Origin: Thermoplasmata archaeon
GTDB taxonomy: Archaea > Thermoplasmatota > Thermoplasmata > Lutacidiplasmatales > UBA184
Assembly: GCA_021796385.1 (NCBI GenBank)
Contig: JAJYXQ010000033.1
Coordinates: forward strand, 110,403-174,402
DNA length: 64,000 bases
Reading direction: 5' to 3'
Part shown: positions 57,590 to 64,000 of the stretch, one piece after another
Numbering within the stretch: position 1 is the stretch's first letter
Layout: each line of letters opens with the position of its first letter
The notes under the pieces: model-generated
Told to the model about the DNA's origin: nothing
Database searches by the model: none
Seen by the model: the letters and a program-made list of their open reading frames with translations, nothing else
Translations under genes and position numbers: made by a program

Positions 57590-58840
57590 GTGAACGCCCC
57601 CGCGGAGCGGACGCTCCTACCGGCCGTCTTCCTGTCCACCTTCTTCATCCGCCTGGGGTTCGGCCTTACCCTTGGGATCTACACCTTCTACCTTGGCAGC
57701 ACGGTCGAGACCGCAGGGCTCACGGCCGCCGCTTCCCCCACGATCGAGGCCGCGACCGTGCTCTTCGCCGGGATCGCCGCCGACCGCTTCGGCCGGCTGC
57801 CCGTGCTCCGGCTTGCGCTCCTCCTCGGGGGAGCCCTCTTGCTCGTGATGTCCCTCACGCGGGACGTCCTCTTCCTCACCCTGCTCTCGGGCGCCTTCGG
57901 TCTCACGAGCGCCTCGATCCTGGCGGCATCGCTCGCCGTCACGGGCGATGTCAGTGCGCGCTCGGAGCGCGGGCTCGAGATGGGACGCTTCGACTCCTTC
58001 AACCTTGCCGGGTGGATCTATGGGTACGCCCTCGGGCTCATCCTCGTGAGCGTGCTCAACGGGACGAAGCATCCGGAGGCCCTCGCCATCGGCTTCGACG
58101 TCGGCGCCGCCGCGGTCTTTGCGGCCCTAGCCACCTTGATCGTCCTGTCGCGGGGCCAACAAGAGACGCACGTCGTGAACGCCTTCGACGGGGCCGAGCT
58201 GAAGGCGGCCCTCCTCGGCTCGGACATCCTCCTCATCGTGCTCCCCTGGCTCGCCATCTACATGCTCATCGGGACGCTGTTCGCGTTCCTGGGCGTGGCG
58301 GGCAACACGCTGAGCATCGCCCCGTGGAAGCTGGGGGCCGGCATCGCGGCCGCCGGCACCCTGCTCCTCTTCACGCAACCCTTCTACGGTCGCCTCTCCG
58401 ACCGGAGGGGGCGGACAAGGGTCATGCTGGTCGGGGTCGCGGGCTTCCTCGGGGTCCTCCTCTTCGGTTCCTTGATCGCCGTCCTCGGCATCGCAGGATG
58501 GCACGTGGCCTTCCTCGCCGGGATCGGCATTAGTGCCATCCCGGCCCTTGCCTTCGGACCGTCCTCGCTAGCCGCACTCACCGACGCTTCCCACCGGAGC
58601 CGCCGGGGCACCACCATGTCGTTCTACGCCTTCGCCCTGGCCGCAGGGATGGCCCTCGGGCTCGTGGCGTCGAGCGAGTTCTACACGAAGTGGAGCAATT
58701 GGGGCGTGGTCGCCTTCTTCGCCCTGGTCGCCGCGATGCTTGTGGTGTTCACGTGGCTCCGTCTGCGTCGCCTCTCGGACGAGGGGGACCCGGAACGACC
58801 ATCGCCCACCAATTCCTCTAGCCCCGCCGCGGCCAAGTAA
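57590..58840 (+). CDS. Major facilitator superfamily transporter
   Basis: 416 residues, GTG start at 57590. About twelve hydrophobic helices. The MFS loop 2-3 motif appears as GIAADRFGRLPVL and is repeated after helix 8 as GRLSDRRGRTRVM, as expected for the duplicated six-helix halves. Short charged C-terminal tail. Substrate unknown. The gene is probably co-transcribed with the glyoxalase-like gene. Confidence 0.88.
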   Translation: MNAPAERTLLPAVFLSTFFIRLGFGLTLGIYTFYLGSTVETAGLTAAASPTIEAATVLFAGIAADRFGRLPVLRLALLLGGALLLVMSLTRDVLFLTLLSGAFGLTSASILAASLAVTGDVSARSERGLEMGRFDSFNLAGWIYGYALGLILVSVLNGTKHPEALAIGFDVGAAAVFAALATLIVLSRGQQETHVVNAFDGAELKAALLGSDILLIVLPWLAIYMLIGTLFAFLGVAGNTLSIAPWKLGAGIAAAGTLLLFTQPFYGRLSDRRGRTRVMLVGVAGFLGVLLFGSLIAVLGIAGWHVAFLAGIGISAIPALAFGPSSLAALTDASHRSRRGTTMSFYAFALAAGMALGLVASSEFYTKWSNWGVVAFFALVAAMLVVFTWLRLRRLSDEGDPERPSPTNSSSPAAAK

Positions 58841-59479
58841 CCCCCCGGGGTCGTCGGCCCAAACCCAGCACTTCGGACCTCGTACCGAAACCCGGCGTTG
58901 AGTCCGCCCTCCCCCTCTCCCCTGGAGAGCCTGGACGGCGTCCTCGGACGGCCCGGAACGGAACCCCGGTCCATCGACGACCTGGATGAGTTGCCCCGGC
59001 CCGGACCCCGACGCACCCCGCGTCCCTCGTCCGCTCACCGAGACGTACCCCATCCCAACGCCTCCGCGCAGCGCACCTTCCGGAACGACACCGGAAAGCC
59101 GTGCCCCCGGCCGCTATAGCGAACGCTCTCGGGAAAATGGGATTGCCCCGGAGCCCGCCTTACGGTCGTAGCGGAGCCTCTTCCGGCCCGGTTCGGGTCG
59201 AACCCTTTCCAAGAATTCGTTCCCCGGGAAAGTCAGGGGAGAGCTAGGTGAGGCGGGAGCAGCATCCCCCCGAAGTGGGCCGCCCACCCCGTCCGGATCA
59301 CACGGCCACCTGCCGTGCAGGCCGGACATCGCTGATGCGGAGCCCGACGTGCGGCTCCGGCCCTCAGGCTCTTCCCGACCGGGGATGAGCCGGGAGGCCC
59401 GCCGCCGCTCCGTCCCGAGGACACGGAACCCCAGGGGCCCCGGCGATCCCCCACACCGCCGCCGCCCCGGAAGAAAGAA
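58841..59479. ncRNA. Hairpin-rich 639-nt gap, candidate structured RNA
   Basis: No protein-like frame on either strand, yet it is very GC-rich and folds locally. Examples: GGTTCG/CGAACC (59190-59204); GTGGG/CCCAC (59275-59287); a two-tier hairpin GTCCGG...CCGGAC (59291-59327) enclosing CACGGC/GCCGTG; GGAGCC/GGCTCC (59339-59358); GGCTC-T-TCCC/GGGA-T-GAGCC (59367-59391). GGGAAAGTC at 59227-59235 recalls the RNase P CR-I core but its pairing partner was not found. Strand, ends and family are unresolved. Confidence 0.4.
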
Positions 59480-59716
59480 ATGTCCGGTGTACGGATCGTG
59501 AGCGGAAGCGCTCACAAAAAGAAATGGAGCCAGCGACCGTCTGAACGAACCCAAGCGAAAGCAGCCGTCCGCGTGATCGAGGGGAGGACCTTCGTCCGGT
59601 TGGAAGGGACCGGCCTCCTCGTCATGCGCGAAGACCGCGGGAGACTATCCCTCGTGGCGCGGGTCGGGAGCTACTTCGTGCTCCGATACCCGTTGTCCCG
59701 GGAGGACCGACCATGA
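59480..59716 (+). CDS. Small protein preceding the HerA-like ATPase
   Basis: 78 residues from ATG 59480; its stop overlaps the ATPase start (ATGA at 59713). Basic N-terminus (SAHKKKWSQRPSERTQAKAA), then strands (VRVIEGRTFVRLEGTGLLVM, LSLVARVGSYFVLRYPLS). Unknown family, but coupling suggests it works with the ATPase. Confidence 0.6.
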   Translation: MSGVRIVSGSAHKKKWSQRPSERTQAKAAVRVIEGRTFVRLEGTGLLVMREDRGRLSLVARVGSYFVLRYPLSREDRP

Positions 59717-62289
59717 GCGACGGCCTCTGGACGGAGTACCGGAGCCTCGCCTCGGTCCTACCCGTGCCCGGGCTGGTCGAGGGGTGGCTTCACGCCCTCC
59801 GCACCCTGCCCGGCCGGGACCTCCTCATCGAGATGGGGGAGGACCTCACCGGAGCGTATCTCCGCACCTACGGGCCGGGCGAGGTCGGCCCCATCTCGCG
59901 GGAAGGGACCTTCTTCCCCATCCAGACCTTCCCGATAGCGCCGCCCGCCCCGCTTTCCCCCTTCCCGGGGGAATGCTTCGCCCCTGGACGCCTCGTGTGG
60001 CGGGCAGAAGAGGGCGTCCCCGGGGAAGTGCCCGTGGGCTTTCCGGCAGCGGGTTGCCGTTGGGGTGTGCAGGCGCTCTTCCGGAATAATGGCGAGGAAG
60101 GGTTCGCCGCGCACATCCGTTTGGCATGCGCCGGCCCCGCGGGGATGGCTGAGGAGGCCCGCGATCGCATCGGTGTCCGGCTGGCCGTCGGGATGGGGGC
60201 CGTGTTCGAACCCTGGGTCCCCGGTTCCCCGGCCGCTGAGGACGCCTGGGAGGAGTGGCGGACCCGGACGCTCGGCCGCTTCCATAGCGGTCCCTTCCCT
60301 GCGCCCTCCATCCCGGCGCTCGCGCGGGGTTGGGTGGCGCCCCCGCTCCCGCGGAGAAGGGAGACGGACCCGGGCCGGTGCTGGCGGTTGGGCTGGCCCT
60401 GGAACCGGGGCACGGGAGGATCGGCCTCGAGCCGGGAGGTCCTCCGTCACATAGGGATCCTCGGGATGACGGGGAGCGGGAAGACCCAGTACCTTGCGGC
60501 GATCGCGGGGGAAGCGGCCCGGCTCGGCACACCGTTCGCCCTCTTCGACCTGCAAGGGGACCTGGCGCCGGCAGCCCTCGCCCGGATGCCTCCCGAGCGC
60601 CGGGAAGCGCTCGTGGTGGTCGATGGGTCTCGTCCCTGGGGCGCCGGCCGGGTCGGTGTGGACGTGCTCGACGCCGACCGGTCCGACCGGTCGGAGGACC
60701 TCGTGTCCGCCGAACTCCTGGCGGCGTTGCGTCCGGTGGGTAGCACGGGGGAGGAGTACTGGGGCCCCCGGATGGAACGGGTCCTCGATAGCTGCGTCCG
60801 GAGTGTGTGGCAGGCCGGGGGGAACCTCGGCGATGTCGCCTCGATCCTCTTCGACCCGGTGCACCAGGCGGAAGTGTTCGCCCCGGCGGTGCAGAACGAG
60901 CGGCTCGGGGAGTTCCTCGGAGCCCTGCCGGCGCTCCAGCGACGGCAGCCTGATTACCTCGCCTCGAGCCAGAACCGGCTGAGCCACCTGGCGCTCTCCC
61001 GGGTCGTGGCCGCTCTCGTCTCTCCCACCGGGCGATCCCTCGACATGGCCGGGGTGATCGCCCAAGGTAGGAGCATCGCCTTCTACCTGCCGAAGGGCGT
61101 GATGGGGGAGGGACCGGCGCTCTTCGTGGCGAACCTCCTCCTCGCCAACCTCTACCTTACGCTCGGACGGTCCCTCGACCTTGGGCGGGAGGAGGTCCGG
61201 CTGGTCGCCATCGTGGACGAGGCGCAGAACTTCTCCCCGGTGCTGCTTCGCACCCTCCTAGAGAACGGCCGGAAGTTTGGCCTGGCCACCGCCCTCGCCA
61301 CGCAATCGGTCGAGCGGCTCGAGGGCATGGTGGGAGCGAGCACGATCGCCACGCTCGGCACCGTGGTCCTCCTGCGCACCCCACCGCCCTCGTCCGCGAA
61401 GGCCGCGGCGCTGCTCGCCCCGGCAGGGATACGGAACGGGGAGCGGGACCTGCTCGAAGGGACCCTCGCCACGCTCGCCGACCACACGGCGCTCGTCCGG
61501 GCCCATGGCACGGGAACGATCGAGGGTTGGAACCTTCCGCCGCCCGTGCCGGTCTCGCTCCGGGATTGGCAGTTGCGGCAAGAGGGCTCGGTCCACGAGT
61601 TTGGTGACGAGGAGGAGGGAGAGGTGTCTGTGGACCGACGGGTCGACCAGACCCTCCTTGAGATCGCATCGGGCTCCGTACCGGCCGGGGTGCGTTCTGC
61701 CGTACCGGAACCCGATGCAGGCCTTTCGTTCGCCCTGCGCCGGGGGTGGGTCGTCCCCGGACCTGAAGGGAAGTTGGACCTCTCCCCAAGCGGATGGGTA
61801 CGGCTAGGTGCCCGGGCCCATTCCCAGGCGCCCAAGGAATCGCGGGAGCACACCCGACTGGTGTTGACCGCCTTCCGCCTCTTCGCCCGCAGGGGGATCC
61901 GCCTCGAGGTACCGGAACAGGGACGGTTCGATCGGCAGGTTCCGGATGCACTGGCGTACGTCGTGTCTCCGGAAGAGAGGGCGCGGGCATCCCCGGCAGA
62001 GCTCGCGGCGCTACTGCGAGGGCACGAGGGAAGGTGGCTCTGGCGGCTCGGACACGGGAGGAATATCCATGTGGAGGCCGAGGTCTCCAGCCTCCGCGAC
62101 AAGCACCGTCTTGAGCGATCGCTCCGGAAGGCCACCAAAGCCGGAGCGCACCTCCTCTTCCTGACCGGGACGTCTTCCGGCGGACGGCGGCTGAGGAGCT
62201 TCCTCAGGGACCATTCAGTGGGTCCCATGGATGCCACGGTGTGGGTTCTGCGGGAAGGGCCCGCCGGAAGCATGCCAGAAGGAGGGTAG
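59713..62289 (+). CDS. HerA/VirB4-like DNA-translocase ATPase with C-terminal nuclease-like domain
   Basis: 858 residues. N-terminal 240 residues unassigned (HerA-barrel position). Walker A is GILGMTGSGKTQYL near residue 255; Walker B is VRLVAIVDEAQNF near 500, followed by ENGRKFGLATALATQS, the HerA/VirD4 motif. C-terminal residues ~720-845 (LFARRGIRLEVPEQG, VPDALAYVV, IHVEAEVSSLRDKHRLERSL, LLFLTGTSSG) resemble a PD-(D/E)XK-like or replication-relaxation fold with Asp and ExE. Pumps DNA through a ring; may join cutting to translocation. No conjugation or NurA genes are adjacent. Confidence 0.8.
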   Translation: MSDGLWTEYRSLASVLPVPGLVEGWLHALRTLPGRDLLIEMGEDLTGAYLRTYGPGEVGPISREGTFFPIQTFPIAPPAPLSPFPGECFAPGRLVWRAEEGVPGEVPVGFPAAGCRWGVQALFRNNGEEGFAAHIRLACAGPAGMAEEARDRIGVRLAVGMGAVFEPWVPGSPAAEDAWEEWRTRTLGRFHSGPFPAPSIPALARGWVAPPLPRRRETDPGRCWRLGWPWNRGTGGSASSREVLRHIGILGMTGSGKTQYLAAIAGEAARLGTPFALFDLQGDLAPAALARMPPERREALVVVDGSRPWGAGRVGVDVLDADRSDRSEDLVSAELLAALRPVGSTGEEYWGPRMERVLDSCVRSVWQAGGNLGDVASILFDPVHQAEVFAPAVQNERLGEFLGALPALQRRQPDYLASSQNRLSHLALSRVVAALVSPTGRSLDMAGVIAQGRSIAFYLPKGVMGEGPALFVANLLLANLYLTLGRSLDLGREEVRLVAIVDEAQNFSPVLLRTLLENGRKFGLATALATQSVERLEGMVGASTIATLGTVVLLRTPPPSSAKAAALLAPAGIRNGERDLLEGTLATLADHTALVRAHGTGTIEGWNLPPPVPVSLRDWQLRQEGSVHEFGDEEEGEVSVDRRVDQTLLEIASGSVPAGVRSAVPEPDAGLSFALRRGWVVPGPEGKLDLSPSGWVRLGARAHSQAPKESREHTRLVLTAFRLFARRGIRLEVPEQGRFDRQVPDALAYVVSPEERARASPAELAALLRGHEGRWLWRLGHGRNIHVEAEVSSLRDKHRLERSLRKATKAGAHLLFLTGTSSGGRRLRSFLRDHSVGPMDATVWVLREGPAGSMPEGG

Positions 62290-62474
62290 GGTCCCACTCG
62301 GGGCCCCGGGTCCCCGGGATCGGAGCCCCGGCCGACCGGGGACCCCGGAAGCGAACGCGATGGCATCAACCTTATCGACACGAGCGGGAATGGTACTAGT
62401 CCGGGCGTCGGTACGGTTCAGGGAATGGGGTTCTGGTCGCGGGCCTCCCGGCAACGAAGGAGGGTGACGGGAAG

Positions 62475-62942
62475 ATGAGGGCGGGCAACGGATCGCTCGA
62501 GCGTCGGCCAGCCCCCTTGCGAGCGTTCCACGTCTCGCTCGTCTTCGTGGGGCTCGGGGCGGCCTTCGTCGACACGACCAATGGGGGCTCGACCCAATAC
62601 TACACCGGGTTCGCCTTGCTCTTTAGCGGGTTCGCCGCCGCCTTCCTCATCAGTGTCGGGGCCGTGCTCCGGCCGGCGGCGCTCTTCATGGTCTCGATCC
62701 TCCTAGAGGCGTACGGGTGGTGGAACGTCTTCTGGTCGGGGATGATCCTGTGGAGGGTCCATACCCTCCCCCCCAACGTGGCGCTTGCGGACTACAATTT
62801 CGTCGGGGTCATCAGCATCCCGCTCTGGGAGTTCGCGCTATCGTCAGCTCTTGCGATCGTGATACCGATCCTCCTCACGCGCTACTTCGGGAAGTACTCA
62901 CCAAGGAATCCCCACGTGGTGGCGATCCCCCGCACCCACTAG
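62475..62942 (+). CDS. Four-helix membrane protein, unknown
   Basis: 155 residues from ATG 62475 with AGGAGGG upstream. Helices near VSLVFVGLGAAFV, YTGFALLFSGFAAAFLISVG, ALFMVSILLEAYGWWNVFW and WEFALSSALAIVIPILL, the last followed by TRYFGKYS. Resembles in layout the other small membrane protein at 15661-16107, but sequence similarity is slight. Function unknown. Confidence 0.7.
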   Translation: MRAGNGSLERRPAPLRAFHVSLVFVGLGAAFVDTTNGGSTQYYTGFALLFSGFAAAFLISVGAVLRPAALFMVSILLEAYGWWNVFWSGMILWRVHTLPPNVALADYNFVGVISIPLWEFALSSALAIVIPILLTRYFGKYSPRNPHVVAIPRTH

Positions 62943-62976
62943 GGTTCCCACGCGGGGAACTCGACCGAGGTCCGGC

Positions 62977-63831
62977 TCAGCTGCTAGAGACCATCTGGAT
63001 CTCGACCGATAGCGGGGGCCAAGGCTCGGAGAGCCGGTGCAGCAACGGGGGAAGACGTTCATCGGTCACAACCACTTGGACGGGGACGCCGAGCAGGGCG
63101 GCGTCCCGGACGGCCGCTGCCACACCGAACCGGACGAAGTTCTCATGGACGACCTTTCGAAGGAGATGGACGGCCTCGAGCCCTTCGGCGGCGAGAAGCC
63201 CGTGGGGCTTTTCGGAAAGGAGCTGCGAAAGCTTCCGCCGGTCGGCGGCGTCATCGGCCCGGGGGCCGGATGTGGTCTGGACGACAAGGCAACGGACGGA
63301 CGCCGGTGTTAACGACAGGATCCCCGAGAGCCGGTCCACCTCAAGGAGGTCTCCATCCTGGGCTGTGCGGGTGGCCAATCCCCGCGAAGGCCCCGTCAGA
63401 CCGGCGCGGGCATGCAGCAACCCGCCCTCCATGAAGAGGACGACCGGGTCGCCCTTCGCAATCGGGCCGCGGGCGATGGCCCGGCACTTCTGGACCACCT
63501 GGAGCTGCGCCATGCGGTCCTCCACATCAGAGCGGAGGGTGGAGAGCGCATGATGCAGGTCGTCGATGCCGGCCATCGTCGCCCGGTACCGCCCGGCAAC
63601 AAGGTCGACCTTGCCCTCGCGTTTCAGGCGCCGGTAGAGGAAGGAGGCGGCCTGTACCGACACCCCCAGCCGCTCGGCAATGGGCTGGAGGCGTCCGTAG
63701 GTCCGGGTGGCCACTTCGTGCAGGAACAATATCTCGGTAAGTCTCCCCGCCTTCCGCAACACCAATAACCCCGGTGTGGCGGCCGGGTCTCCCCGTGCGC
63801 GGGCCGGCTTCGAATGTCGACCTGGTTTCAT
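62977..63831 (-). CDS. HTH transcriptional regulator with C-terminal sensor domain
   Basis: 284 residues from ATG 63831, which overlaps the upstream gene's stop as ATGA. Winged helix near residues 28-85: AGRLTEILFLHEVATRTYG, IAERLGVSVQAASFLYRRLKREGK, VDLVAGRYRATMAG. The C-terminal 190 residues hold alternating strands (VVLFMEGGLLHARA, DLLEVDRLSGILSLTPAS, PVQVVVTDERLPPLL) and look like a ligand-binding domain, unassigned. Typical of archaeal one-component regulators. It ends convergently 35 bases from the membrane-protein gene. Confidence 0.75.
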   Translation of the reverse strand: MKPGRHSKPARARGDPAATPGLLVLRKAGRLTEILFLHEVATRTYGRLQPIAERLGVSVQAASFLYRRLKREGKVDLVAGRYRATMAGIDDLHHALSTLRSDVEDRMAQLQVVQKCRAIARGPIAKGDPVVLFMEGGLLHARAGLTGPSRGLATRTAQDGDLLEVDRLSGILSLTPASVRCLVVQTTSGPRADDAADRRKLSQLLSEKPHGLLAAEGLEAVHLLRKVVHENFVRFGVAAAVRDAALLGVPVQVVVTDERLPPLLHRLSEPWPPLSVEIQMVSSS

Positions 63832-64000
63832 CGTTCCCTCACTGCGCCGTTCGGACGTTGCCCGATCTCGAGCAGGCCCTGAAGGAGTTGAGGATTGTCG
63901 TCCATGCGAACGTGGAGGTACCCTGCGAGCGACCCGCCCTTACAATACCCGTCCCCAACGGCGCTTCCCCCGTTCCTGGGTTCGAAGGTCCAGCCCCACG
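63828..64000 (-). CDS. C-terminal end of an unidentified protein (partial)
   Basis: Open frame running in from the window's right edge, with about 57 codons ending in TGA at 63828-63830 that overlaps the regulator's ATG. The visible end reads WGWTFEPRNGGSAVGDGYCK, GGSLAGYLHVRMDDNPQLL and QGLLEIGQRPNGAVRER. No family recognised. The tight coupling suggests that it and the regulator are functionally linked. Confidence 0.6.
   Translation of the reverse strand, partial: WGWTFEPRNGGSAVGDGYCKGGSLAGYLHVRMDDNPQLLQGLLEIGQRPNGAVRER

Noticed and set aside
58568..59053. Minus-strand frame crossing from the MFS 3' end into the gap
   Set aside because: Antisense to conserved MFS helices and low-complexity Gly/Arg-rich beyond it.
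59223..59280. GGGAAAGTC and GGAGCAGC as RNase P or SRP RNA signatures
   Set aside because: The pairing partner of the RNase P core (ACAGAA-type strand) and the SRP GGAA tetraloop were not found, so no family name is given.
63960..63998. GTTCGAA followed by CCAGCCCCA looking like the 3' end of a tRNA
   Set aside because: The T-stem does not pair with a 7-nt loop and no matching 5' acceptor is present; a coding frame on the minus strand explains the sequence.

Overview
The window reads as a chromosomal piece of a GC-rich, free-living archaeon, most likely in the Thermoplasmatota (Thermoplasmata-type). The archaeal assignment is secure. It carries eL44, eS27, aIF2-alpha, Nop10, a Cgi121-like KEOPS subunit, the archaeosine radical-SAM enzyme RaSEA, CTP-dependent riboflavin kinase, aTrm56 and mevalonate kinase, and many TATA boxes sit about 25-30 nt before start codons (leaderless transcripts). 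The class-level guess rests on the surface-protein repeat beginning FTESGLPxGTxW, on PKD-rich membrane-anchored proteins and on a DUF835 domain. There is one tRNA (Pro, anticodon GGG), no CRISPR array and no intact insertion sequence.

Layout. 1-3.8 kb: the truncated end of an RnfD-like membrane protein with two zinc ribbons, then a PKD surface protein whose N-terminal domain carries a CuA-like motif. 3.9-13 kb: tRNA-Pro, SerA and a class V aminotransferase (serine pathway), an SDR, a two-gene ABC exporter with a small coupled ORF, a ThiI-like THUMP protein that lost its PP-loop, a VOC protein and ArgS. 13-16 kb (minus): TrmB-type regulator, Cgi121-like, beta-CASP RNase, small membrane protein. 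16-22 kb (plus): Cas4/RecB-like nuclease with two cysteine clusters, CorA-like protein, an orphan FixX ferredoxin (minus), then the tightly overlapped ribK-raSEA-nadE operon.

22-38.6 kb is the most distinctive part. A 1941-residue surface protein has sixteen repeats of about 85 residues, each with a cysteine pair, and a membrane anchor followed by a cytosolic zinc ribbon. Next to it lies a minus-strand operon made of a RecA-like protein without Walker A, a DUF72 protein, a 93-residue protein, a family-B DNA polymerase with altered catalytic motifs and a second DUF72 protein. It is transcribed divergently from a small Cys/His-containing regulator candidate across a shared TATA box and a perfect inverted repeat. 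I read this as a PolB2-type, probably DNA-damage-linked cassette. Then come a secreted GH5 glycosidase, a DinB-like protein and a second repeat protein that also ends in a zinc ribbon.

38.7-46.5 kb: a basic hypothetical, a methyltransferase, an HddA-like sugar kinase, the translation cluster eL44-eS27-aIF2alpha-Nop10, an HTH protein, aTrm56, a second HTH-like protein and a Met/His-rich surface protein. 46.6-52.5 kb: a 1011-residue STAND ATPase interrupted by a DUF835-like domain, mevalonate kinase, MscS channel, GrpB. 52.5-54.7 kb is visibly AT-richer and holds a RHH-antitoxin/RelE-like-toxin pair and hypotheticals. 54.7-64 kb: YchF GTPase, cobalamin adenosyltransferase, SWIM protein, a possible 12-residue Cys peptide, glyoxalase-like protein, MFS transporter, a 639-nt hairpin-rich gap (candidate structured RNA), a HerA-like ATPase fused to a nuclease-like domain, a membrane protein, and an HTH regulator coupled to a gene running off the end.

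Identifications come from reading motifs by eye; no database search was possible.
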